In this document: positions 1 through 5,412 of the stretch, in pieces
How the letters are laid out: the number at the start of each line of letters is the position of its first letter
Numbering within the stretch: position 1 is the first letter of the stretch
Source of the DNA: Bacteroidales bacterium
Lineage (GTDB): Bacteria > Bacteroidota > Bacteroidia > Bacteroidales > P3
Assembly: GCA_031286005.1 (NCBI GenBank)
Contig: JAITVC010000024.1
Location: 1 to 5,426 of the forward strand
Length of the DNA: 5,426 bases
Reading direction: 5' to 3'
Notes under the pieces: generated by a model
Databases searched by the model: none
Told to the model about the DNA's origin: nothing
The model's input: the letters and a program-made list of their open reading frames with translations, nothing else
Made by a program: the position numbers and the translations under genes

Positions 1-111
1 GAATTTCTATTCACAGCCTCCAACGTGAATGACAATTTGGAAGGCGACAAAATTGAAGTTTTTGCTTCGGACACACCCGGAAATGAGTCGTCTTTTGAGC
101 AGAATTTTTAA
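1..111 (+). CDS. C-terminal end of an unidentified protein (5' truncated by window edge)
   Basis: Frame 1 is open from the first base and ends at a TAA at 109-111, giving 36 residues that finish in SSFEQNF. The composition is acidic and polar with alternating hydrophobics (IEVFASDTPGNE), which reads like a beta-rich soluble or exported domain. This is not enough to assign a family, and I do not recognise it. It counts as a real gene end rather than a chance frame because its stop is followed within about 50 bases by a strong hairpin terminator, and because the convergent neighbour rlmB ends just beyond that. A competing ATG frame at 29-280 runs through the terminator and into antisense rlmB and is less credible. 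Function is unknown. Confidence 0.6.
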   Translation, partial: EFLFTASNVNDNLEGDKIEVFASDTPGNESSFEQNF

Positions 112-120
112 CTCTGGGGA

Positions 121-154
121 GTGTACAGCTATTGTACACCTACTGTACAGCTAC
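121..154. repeat. Three 11-bp tandem repeats with TGTACA core; first two form a hairpin
   Basis: Three consecutive 11-mers start at 122, 133 and 144: TGTACAGCTAT, TGTACACCTAC and TGTACAGCTAC. Each begins with the self-complementary hexamer TGTACA, so the palindromes are spaced exactly 11 bp, about one helical turn. The first two copies, with G121 and C139, can also fold as a perfect 7-bp stem (GTGTACA / TGTACAC) with a 5-base loop. The block lies 10 bases after the stop of the left-edge gene and just before the shared terminator. It could be a 3' UTR structure, a protein-binding array, or a short slippage-born repeat. The sequence does not decide between these. Confidence 0.75.
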
Positions 155-162
155 CCTATACG

Positions 163-191
163 AAAAACGGCACCAAAATGGTGCCGTTTTT
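163..191. terminator. Bidirectional intrinsic terminator between convergent genes
   Basis: Bases 163-175 pair perfectly with 179-191 (AAAAACGGCACCA / TGGTGCCGTTTTT), leaving a 3-base AAA loop. The GC-rich core is flanked by an A-run on one side and a T-run on the other, so an RNA from either strand has a stable stem followed by a U-tract. It lies 51 bases after the stop of the left-edge gene and 5 bases beyond the stop of leftward rlmB, so it should terminate both. Confidence 0.93.
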
Positions 192-196
192 TATGG

Positions 197-937
197 TTAT
201 TGATTACTCCTTTGTCTAACCGTTTCATAAAGCATCACCCCGCAGGCTACCGAAACATTGAGGGATTGGATTTTGCCTAACAATGGAATGCGGAGTTGGG
301 TGTCGCACAACTTCAAATACTCGTTGGAAACGCCGTCTTCTTCTGAGCCCATGATGATGGCGGTGGGTTTTGTGAAATCGGTTTCGGTGTAGTTGATGCG
401 GGCTTTTTCGGTGGCGGCCACCATTTGCAAACCGCTGGCTTTGAGAAAATGAATGGTGGTTTTGAGGTTTTCTTCACGGCAGATGTTTACGCTTAGCACG
501 GCACCTGCCGAAGTTTTAATGGCATCTTCGTTGATTTGTGCAGCGCCTTTGCTTGGGATGACAACGGCATCAATGCCTGTGCATTCGGCTGTTCTGACGA
601 TGGCGCCGAAATTGCGCACGTCGGTGATGCGATCCAAAATCAAGACTAATGGTGTTCGCCCTTCTTCAAAGGCTGACATAATGACGTTTTCCAACGATTG
701 ATAGGATACATTCGACAGGAAACCAACGACACCTTGATTGTTGTTGGGTGCCAGCTTGTTGATTTTCTCGATGGGCACATATTGTGTGGGAATGCGGTTT
801 TCGCTGATTAATTCGTTGAGTTCTTTGTACAAATCGCCTTTTAGGCCAACTTGAATGAACAGTTTATCGATTTCTTTTCCGGCCAAAATGGCTTCGATGA
901 TTGGGCGGATGCCGTAAATTAAATTTGTTTTTTTCAT
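197..937 (-). CDS. rlmB: 23S rRNA (guanosine-2'-O-)-methyltransferase RlmB (TrmH/SpoU family)
   Basis: This is a SAM-dependent 2'-O-ribose methyltransferase of the knotted SPOUT fold. RlmB modifies G2251 (E. coli numbering) in the peptidyl-transferase P-loop of 23S rRNA. The 246 residues match the usual length of about 245. The N-terminal substrate-binding domain (residues 7-75) opens with YGIRPIIEAI and closes with NNNQGVVGFLS. The catalytic domain shows SpoU motif 1 (LDRITDVRNFGAIVRTAE, 101-118; N109, R115), motif 2 (GSEEDGVS, 197-204; E199) and motif 3 (IPLLGKIQSLNVSVA, 217-231; S225, N227). The frame is open up to 1018, but I place the start at the ATG at 937. The family begins only a few residues before YGIRP, and upstream Mets lie at or behind the promoter. 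Related SpoU enzymes (TrmH, TrmL) differ in substrate. The N-terminal domain favours RlmB. Confidence 0.93.
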   Translation of the reverse strand: MKKTNLIYGIRPIIEAILAGKEIDKLFIQVGLKGDLYKELNELISENRIPTQYVPIEKINKLAPNNNQGVVGFLSNVSYQSLENVIMSAFEEGRTPLVLILDRITDVRNFGAIVRTAECTGIDAVVIPSKGAAQINEDAIKTSAGAVLSVNICREENLKTTIHFLKASGLQMVAATEKARINYTETDFTKPTAIIMGSEEDGVSNEYLKLCDTQLRIPLLGKIQSLNVSVACGVMLYETVRQRSNQ

Positions 938-942
938 AGACA

Positions 943-975
943 TTTGCAAAGGTACGAAAAAAAATCGTATCTTTG
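943..975 (+). promoter_or_regulatory. kdsB promoter (TTTG -33, 21-bp spacer, TATCTTTG -7)
   Basis: TTTG at 943-946 and TATCTTTG at 968-975 are separated by 21 bases, which fits the primary sigma (SigABfr-type) promoter of Bacteroidota. The predicted start is near 980, giving a leader of about 10 bases before the ATG at 991, with no Shine-Dalgarno sequence. The whole element overlaps the divergent rlmB promoter. Confidence 0.82.
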
Positions 976-976
976 C
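946..976. repeat. Inverted repeat formed by the two back-to-back promoters
   Basis: The 12-base arm GCAAAGGTACGA (946-957) matches the reverse complement of 965-976 (GCAAAGATACGA) at 11 of 12 positions. A run of seven A lies between them (958-964). Each arm contains one -7 element, so the rlmB and kdsB promoters are near mirror images with 13 bp between their -7 boxes. Confidence 0.85.
947..954 (-). promoter_or_regulatory. rlmB promoter, -7 element TACCTTTG
   Basis: On the minus strand this reads TACCTTTG, an exact match to the Bacteroidota -7 consensus TAnnTTTG. The expected transcription start, about 5 bases past the final G, is near 942-940. The leader before the ATG at 937 would then be only a few bases, and the ATG at 943 would be excluded. 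The -33 element is imperfect: TTCG at 979-976 with a 21-base spacer, against consensus TTTG. The element lies inside the spacer of the divergent kdsB promoter. Confidence 0.75.
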
Positions 977-990
977 GAAAAAATCTATAA

Positions 991-1770
991 ATGAAAATTG
1001 CAGCCCTAATTCCCGCACGTTACGATGCGTCGCGCTTCGATGGAAAATTAATGAAATTGCTTCACGGTAAACCGGTGATTGTGCGCACTTATCAAGCCGC
1101 CAAAGAGACGCAATTGTTCGACGAAGTTTATGTGGTAACCAATAGCGAAATCATCTACAATGCCGTTGTGGATGCGGGTGGACAAGCTATCCTCAATCGC
1201 ACCGAGCACAGTTGCGGAAGCGACCGTATCGCCGAAGCTCTGCAACAATTGCCCGATGTGGATATTGTGGTGAATGTGCAAGGTGATGAGCCGTTTACCA
1301 ATCGCGAAACGTTGGAAAAACTGATTGCGCCGTTTCGTGGTGAACATGCGGCTAACATAGATGTGGTTAGTGTTGTGCAACGGTTAACCAATGTGTCGCA
1401 TATTTTTGACGAAAATTATGTGAAAGTGGTGCTTGATAAGAATATGAATACTCTCTATTTCTCACGTTTACCAATTCCGTTTTCACGAAAATTGACACCA
1501 CAAACCACTGATGTAACCACGCCCGAATTTCCGCCCTATTATTTACATCTCGGTCTATATGCTTTTACTCGAAAAGCCCTGCTCGCCTTTGCATCCACGC
1601 CGCCATCGCCTATGGAACTGAGCGAACGTCAAGAGTGCATCCGCTATTTGGAAATGGGCATGACCGTTCGCATGGTCGAAGCCAAAGCCCACAAAGGCGT
1701 GGCTATCGACGTTCCCGAAGATCTTGAAAATGCTGAGAGGCTTTGGGTGGAGTTGGGGAAACCGATGTAA
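991..1770 (+). CDS. kdsB: 3-deoxy-manno-octulosonate cytidylyltransferase (CMP-Kdo synthetase)
   Basis: KdsB activates Kdo with CTP to give CMP-Kdo and pyrophosphate in the cytoplasm. CMP-Kdo is the donor for the first inner-core sugar on lipid A. At 259 residues it is close to the family length of about 250. Visible motifs are the nucleotide-binding loop IPARYDASRFDGK (7-19; R10, R15, K19), EHSCGSDRIAEA (72-83), VVNVQGDEP (93-101, metal-binding D99), LYFSRLPIPF (155-164), HLGLYAF (186-192) and the second metal aspartate in AIDVPEDL (D240). The GKLM and GSDR forms resemble what I recall of flavobacterial KdsB more than the PGKPL/SGTDR of E. coli or Bacteroides. Residue C75, and ECIR (215-218) for the usual EQLR, are local deviations. 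The start is supported by the promoter 16 bases upstream. A related nonulosonate substrate such as 8-amino-Kdo cannot be excluded. Confidence 0.92.
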   Translation: MKIAALIPARYDASRFDGKLMKLLHGKPVIVRTYQAAKETQLFDEVYVVTNSEIIYNAVVDAGGQAILNRTEHSCGSDRIAEALQQLPDVDIVVNVQGDEPFTNRETLEKLIAPFRGEHAANIDVVSVVQRLTNVSHIFDENYVKVVLDKNMNTLYFSRLPIPFSRKLTPQTTDVTTPEFPPYYLHLGLYAFTRKALLAFASTPPSPMELSERQECIRYLEMGMTVRMVEAKAHKGVAIDVPEDLENAERLWVELGKPM

Positions 1771-1802
1771 AATGAATTTGACCAAGAACTGAAAAGAAAA
1801 AG

Positions 1803-1834
1803 TTATTAACAATTACCAAAAAAAATGTTAATAA
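1803..1834. repeat. 9-bp perfect inverted repeat upstream of dnaB (DnaA-box-like half sites)
   Basis: TTATTAACA at 1803-1811 is mirrored exactly by TGTTAATAA at 1826-1834, with a 14-base A-rich spacer. Both arms, read in their own direction, differ from the DnaA-box consensus TTATNCACA at one position (A for C at position 6). The repeat ends 4 bases before the dnaB -7 element and covers the place where a -33 element would be. No T-tract follows it, so it is unlikely to be a kdsB terminator. A binding role is inference. Confidence 0.7.
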
Positions 1835-1838
1835 TTCG

Positions 1839-1846
1839 TATCTTTG
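1839..1846 (+). promoter_or_regulatory. dnaB promoter, -7 element TATCTTTG
   Basis: This is an exact TAnnTTTG match, and its last G lies only 4 bases before the dnaB ATG at 1851. If transcription starts about 5 bases after that G, as usual for these promoters, the mRNA begins at or next to the start codon, which would make it leaderless. The -33 region has no clear TTTG; the best is TTAC at 1813-1816, 22 bases upstream, suggesting a weak or activator-dependent promoter. Confidence 0.75.
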
Positions 1847-1850
1847 CACC

Positions 1851-3401
1851 ATGGAAATTATTAATGCAAATACGAGAAAAACGACGGGAAAGTATATACG
1901 AACCACACAACCCCAAGCATTTATCGAACAAGGAAAATTACCTCCGCAGGCCTTGGACATGGAGGCAGCCGTTTTGGGCGCTTTGATGCTCGAACAGGAT
2001 GCGTTGACGAATGTGATTGATGCCGTCAAAGTCGAATTTTTCTATAAACCAGAAAACAGAACGATTTTTGAAGCCATTGCGATGCTCTTTCACGAGTCGC
2101 AGCCGGTTGACATTTTAACGGTAACCAATAAACTGCGTGAACTCGCAAAACTCGAAGAAGTTGGTGGCGCTTATTATATCTCGCAACTGACTAATCGTGT
2201 GGCATCAACGGCCAATACCGAGTATTACGCACGGATTGTTGCACAAAACTATATCAAACGTGAACTCATTCGGATTTCAGCCGATATTACCAAAAATGCC
2301 TACGACGAAACGGTTGATGTACTCGAAATGCTGGATAATGCTGAAAAAGATTTGTTAGCCATTGGCGAAAAGAGTTTCCAAACCGACTATTCGGACATGA
2401 GCACGCTGATTCGGGAAGTGATTGAGGAAGTCAAATCATCCCGTTCGCACGAAGATGGAATTAGCGCCAATGCAGTTCCTTCGGGTTTCACATCGCTCGA
2501 CCGTCTAACGAATGGCTTCCAAAAATCAACCCTGATAATTCTGGCCGCACGTCCTGCGATGGGTAAAACAGCGTTTGCCTTGTCGATGGCACGAAATATC
2601 GCCGTTCAACAAAACAAACCTATAGCCTTTTTCTCGTTAGAAATGTCGGCGCAGGAATTGGTTACCCGTTTGATTTCAAGCGAAACCGGACTGAATGCAC
2701 AAAAACTGAAAACCGGTCAACTGCAAGATTACGAGTGGACACAAATCACCACAAAAACCGATGCTTTGGCACGAGCGCCTATCTTTATTGATGATTCGGC
2801 CGCTCTGAATATGTTTGAATTGCGTGCAAAATGCCGCCGTTTGAAACAAAAACACAACATCCAAATGGTGTTCATCGACTACTTGCAATTGATGCAAGGA
2901 AGCGCCGACACACGTGGCAACCGCGAGCAGGAAATCAGTAAGATTTCACGACAAATGAAAGCGCTGGCCAAAGAATTAAAGATTCCGGTGCTGGCCATGT
3001 CGCAGCTTAGCCGTGCAGTGGAAACGCGCGGAAACAGTAAGAAACCACAGTTGTCCGACTTGCGTGAATCCGGCGCCATTGAGCAGGATGCGGATATTGT
3101 AATGTTCATTCACCGTCCGGAATATTACGGTCAAACCGAAGACGAAAGCGGCAATTCCATGTTAGGCATGGCCGATATTTTGTTGGAGAAACACCGTAGC
3201 GGCCCGACCGGTTACGCCCGTTTGAAATTCATTAAAGAATTTGCCAAATTCGACAATCCGGATTATTCCGATACGCATCTTGGCACATTCTCGCAAAGCG
3301 ACACCATAGCGCCCAACAGCGGATTTGAAGGCGGCGGCTCGTTCATCACCGTGCAATCCAGTTTGAATGATATGCCGGAAGACAATGATAGTCCTTGGTA
3401 A
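1851..3401 (+). CDS. dnaB: Replicative DNA helicase DnaB
   Basis: DnaB is the hexameric 5'-3' helicase that unwinds DNA at the replication fork and recruits primase. The N-terminal domain starts near residue 31 (PPQALDMEAAVLGALMLE) and runs to about 170, followed by the linker and a RecA-like ATPase domain from about 210. Visible motifs are Walker A ARPAMGKT (233-240; K239, T240), the catalytic glutamate in FSLEMS (E264), Walker B VFIDYLQL (340-347; D343), motif H3 MSQLSR (383-388; Q385), DLRESGAIEQDAD (403-415) and the arginine-finger segment KHRSGPTG (447-454; R449). At 516 residues it is longer than E. coli DnaB (471). The extra length is an N-terminal extension and a Gly/Ser/acidic tail (about 470-516) ending DNDSPW. 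No intein interrupts it, although dnaB is a frequent intein host. The ATG at 1851 gives the expected distance to the N-terminal domain. Confidence 0.97.
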   Translation: MEIINANTRKTTGKYIRTTQPQAFIEQGKLPPQALDMEAAVLGALMLEQDALTNVIDAVKVEFFYKPENRTIFEAIAMLFHESQPVDILTVTNKLRELAKLEEVGGAYYISQLTNRVASTANTEYYARIVAQNYIKRELIRISADITKNAYDETVDVLEMLDNAEKDLLAIGEKSFQTDYSDMSTLIREVIEEVKSSRSHEDGISANAVPSGFTSLDRLTNGFQKSTLIILAARPAMGKTAFALSMARNIAVQQNKPIAFFSLEMSAQELVTRLISSETGLNAQKLKTGQLQDYEWTQITTKTDALARAPIFIDDSAALNMFELRAKCRRLKQKHNIQMVFIDYLQLMQGSADTRGNREQEISKISRQMKALAKELKIPVLAMSQLSRAVETRGNSKKPQLSDLRESGAIEQDADIVMFIHRPEYYGQTEDESGNSMLGMADILLEKHRSGPTGYARLKFIKEFAKFDNPDYSDTHLGTFSQSDTIAPNSGFEGGGSFITVQSSLNDMPEDNDSPW

Positions 3402-3421
3402 AATAAAAAAATACAATCAAT

Positions 3422-4849
3422 ATGAAATTCACACCACAATCATACAACATTCCCGATGCCCCGATGCAATCGTTTATTGATGCCGGCGAAATCTGGGACA
3501 TTCTCAAAAATACTGTATCCACGCCCGAAAGCGTGAAACGTGTCATCGAAAAATCACTGCAAAAGCAACGCCTTTCGTTGCAAGAAACGGCTGTGTTGAT
3601 TAACGCCAAAGATGACGCATCCATCCGCCTAATCAAAGACGGTGCAACGCAGTTGAAACAGCAAGTTTACGGCAATCGCATTGTGCTTTTTGCGCCGCTT
3701 TATATTGGCAATCAATGTGTGAACAACTGCCAATACTGCGGTTTCCGTGCGTCGAATAAAGAAGCCGTGCGAGTAACCTTATCCGACGAGGAGATTGTAA
3801 ACGAAGTGAAAGCCCTCGAAGATAATGGCCAAAAACGTTTGATTTTAGTTTATGGCGAACATCCGAAATACAATGCGGACTATATTGCGCACACGGCGAA
3901 AGTGGTGTATGCAACCAAACAAGGCAACGGCGAAATCCGACGGGTTAATATCAACGCCGCTCCCTTGGATATAGAGGGGTTTTGCACCGTGAAAGAAGCC
4001 GGAATTGGTACCTATCAAATCTTTCAAGAAACTTATCATCCCGATGCCTATAAAACCTATCATTTAGGTGGTAAAAAGATGGATTATGATTATCGCCTCA
4101 CATCGTTAGACCGTGCGCAAGAGGCCGGTTTAGACGATGTCGGCATAGGTGCGTTGTTCGGACTGTACGATTGGCGGTTCGAAGTGATGAGTTTAGTGCG
4201 CCACACTAACCACTTGGAGGCGTGCTACAATGTAGGCCCGCACACGATTTCGTTCCCTCGCATTCAAGATTTCTCGGATGCCAATCTTTCGGATGAATAC
4301 CGTGTGGATGATAGTGATTTCGTGAAACTGATAGCGATTTTGCGCTTGGCGGTACCTTATACAGGACTAATTCTGACGGCACGAGAATCCAGCATTATCC
4401 GTGATGAAGCGTTGCAATACGGCGTTTCACAAATGGATGGCGGCACAAAATTGGAATTAGGCTCGTATTCCGAAACCAAGAATGAAGAACAGGATTTAAA
4501 TCGTGAGCAGTTCCAAATCAATGACAATCGCTCGTTGGGCGAATTGATGGAAGAGTTGATAGAAAAACAATATTTGCCGTCGTTCTGCACGGCGTGTTAC
4601 CGCAAAGGCCGAACGGGAGAGCATTTCATGGAGTTTTCCGTACCCGGTTTCATAAAACGTTTTTGTACGCCGAATGCCATTTTAACGTTGGCCGAATATT
4701 TGGAAGACTACGCCAATCCAGCCACAGCGGAAAAAGGTTGGACATTGATTGAACGTGAAATCGAACAAATCGATGACGAGAAAACCAAAGCCTTAACTCG
4801 TGAAAAGTTAGTCCAAATCAAAGCCGGAAAGCGAGATTTGAATTTCTAA
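3422..4849 (+). CDS. hydG: [FeFe]-hydrogenase H-cluster maturase HydG (radical SAM tyrosine lyase)
   Basis: HydG cleaves tyrosine with SAM radical chemistry, yielding p-cresol plus CO and cyanide carried on an Fe-cysteine synthon for the [FeFe]-hydrogenase H-cluster. The 475 residues match HydG length. The radical SAM cluster motif is CVNNCQYC (C99, C103, C106) in the characteristic APLYIGNQCVNNCQYCGF context. The C-terminal auxiliary cluster motif is CX2CX22C exactly (C389, C392, C415). This separates HydG from its paralog ThiH, which lacks it. VGPHTISFPRI (271-281) carries a His (H274) at the place of the dangler-iron ligand. The start lies 20 bases after the dnaB stop. The gap contains no -7 element, so read-through from dnaB or an internal promoter is likely. 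hydE, hydF and hydrogenase genes are not in the window. The stop overlaps that of convergent mgsA. Confidence 0.96.
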   Translation: MKFTPQSYNIPDAPMQSFIDAGEIWDILKNTVSTPESVKRVIEKSLQKQRLSLQETAVLINAKDDASIRLIKDGATQLKQQVYGNRIVLFAPLYIGNQCVNNCQYCGFRASNKEAVRVTLSDEEIVNEVKALEDNGQKRLILVYGEHPKYNADYIAHTAKVVYATKQGNGEIRRVNINAAPLDIEGFCTVKEAGIGTYQIFQETYHPDAYKTYHLGGKKMDYDYRLTSLDRAQEAGLDDVGIGALFGLYDWRFEVMSLVRHTNHLEACYNVGPHTISFPRIQDFSDANLSDEYRVDDSDFVKLIAILRLAVPYTGLILTARESSIIRDEALQYGVSQMDGGTKLELGSYSETKNEEQDLNREQFQINDNRSLGELMEELIEKQYLPSFCTACYRKGRTGEHFMEFSVPGFIKRFCTPNAILTLAEYLEDYANPATAEKGWTLIEREIEQIDDEKTKALTREKLVQIKAGKRDLNF

Positions 4850-5298
4850 TTCCGATTAAATCGAATATATTTGGGGGTCGTAGGAACGTAATCTTTTTCG
4901 TTCCAAAGCGTGCTTGTAATCATCAAATCCGCACTATAACGGTTGCAGGCGATAGGCACGTTGTGAATGCGGCATTGGCGCAAAAGCATCTGAATATCGG
5001 CCTCGTGAGGTTGCGCACTCAAATCGTCGATAAGGAAAATAGCCAAATCCACTTGTTTGCGCACTACCAAAGCTGCAATTTCCGCATCCCCACCCATCGG
5101 GCCGGAATTCATGCAGGTAATCTCAGCCGGAATCCCCTTTTGATTAAACGCATCTTGAATTAAACCGCCTGTGGTGCCGGTGCAAACCAAATGATGATGA
5201 CTTAAAAAATGGGCGTTGAAAATAGCCCATTCAACCATATCTGCCTTGCGCATATCGTGGGCAACAAGGGCGATAGTTAGTTTCCGAATTGTGTTCAT
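4846..5298 (-). CDS. mgsA: Methylglyoxal synthase
   Basis: MgsA converts dihydroxyacetone phosphate to methylglyoxal and phosphate, a glycolytic bypass used when sugar phosphates build up or phosphate is short. The 150 residues match the family (E. coli 152). Seen motifs are ALVAHDMRK (10-18; H14, D15), the phosphate-binding loop TGTTG (40-44), SGPMGGD (65-71) with catalytic D71, and the FLIDDLSAQPHEAD segment (88-101; D91, H98, D101). It then continues LLRQCRIHNVPIACN. Local departures are D92 for the usual Pro and HEAD for HDPD, but the catalytic residues are kept. The frame is open to 5328, but the first ATG there lies upstream of the promoter. I start at 5298, giving MNTIRKLTIALVAHD, the normal family N-terminus. 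The gene is convergent with hydG, its TAG overlapping the hydG TAA. Confidence 0.94.
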   Translation of the reverse strand: MNTIRKLTIALVAHDMRKADMVEWAIFNAHFLSHHHLVCTGTTGGLIQDAFNQKGIPAEITCMNSGPMGGDAEIAALVVRKQVDLAIFLIDDLSAQPHEADIQMLLRQCRIHNVPIACNRYSADLMITSTLWNEKDYVPTTPKYIRFNRN

Positions 5299-5317
5299 AA
5301 AGGTATAATTTGAGTTG

Positions 5318-5325
5318 CAAAGATA
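5318..5325 (-). promoter_or_regulatory. mgsA promoter, -7 element TATCTTTG
   Basis: The minus strand reads TATCTTTG, an exact match to the Bacteroidota -7 element. The predicted transcription start is near 5313, leaving a leader of about 15 bases before the ATG at 5298. No good TTTG is found 19-21 bases further upstream, where the TAGTGAT repeat lies instead. Confidence 0.75.
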
Positions 5326-5333
5326 CAAAAAAA

Positions 5334-5366
5334 TAGTGATTAGTGATTAATGAAAAGTGATTAGTG
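5334..5366. repeat. Short TAGTGAT tandem/direct repeat
   Basis: TAGTGAT occurs at 5334-5340 and 5341-5347 in direct tandem, followed by a degenerate TAATGAA. AGTGATTAGTG then recurs at 5356-5366, matching 5335-5345 exactly. The array lies between the mgsA promoter and the rightward promoter at the window edge. It is probably simple-sequence intergenic DNA, and no function is visible. Confidence 0.7.
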
Positions 5367-5381
5367 GGCAAATAAAAAAAC

Positions 5382-5412
5382 TTGCGCAGTTAGAAAACTT
5401 TTTGTATATTTG
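5382..5412 (+). promoter_or_regulatory. Rightward promoter for a gene beyond the window
   Basis: TTG at 5382-5384 and TATATTTG at 5405-5412 are 20 bases apart, with an A/T-rich spacer. This is a well-formed Bacteroidota primary promoter. Transcription should start near 5417. No start codon appears before the window ends at 5426, so the driven gene is not visible. Confidence 0.75.

Noticed and set aside
29..280. ATG-initiated 83-codon rightward frame
   Set aside because: It crosses the strong terminator hairpin and runs antisense into the 3' end of rlmB. Its translation (rich in R, H, W) looks like noise, and frame 1 ending at 111 is a better reading of the same region.
938..1018. N-terminal extension of rlmB starting at 1018
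   Set aside because: The extra 27 residues lie over the promoter and kdsB start region, and RlmB proteins begin just before YGIRP. The ATG at 943 would also precede the predicted transcription start.
1048..1380. Leftward frames inside kdsB (also 1155-1391 and 1555-1812)
   Set aside because: They are antisense shadows of a well-supported gene, lack promoters, and show low-complexity compositions typical of opposite-strand reading.
1801..1834. Terminator for kdsB
   Set aside because: The inverted repeat is almost entirely A/T with a 14-base loop and no following T-run, so it would be a poor intrinsic terminator.
1851..3401. Intein or insertion within dnaB
   Set aside because: Helicase motifs follow one another with normal spacing, and no splicing-domain sequence interrupts Walker A, Walker B or H4.
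3422..4849. ThiH (thiazole synthesis tyrosine lyase) as identity for the radical SAM gene
   Set aside because: The exact CX2CX22C C-terminal cluster motif and the APLYIGNQCVNNCQYCGF context are HydG features, and no thiamine genes are nearby.
5299..5328. N-terminal extension of mgsA starting at 5328
   Set aside because: The upstream ATG precedes the TATCTTTG promoter element, and family members start near TIALVAHD.
5334..5366. CRISPR-like or phase-variable repeat array
   Set aside because: The units are only 7-11 bases with no unique spacers, the array is tiny, and it does not lie between the -33 and -7 elements of the rightward promoter. It reads as simple intergenic repetition.
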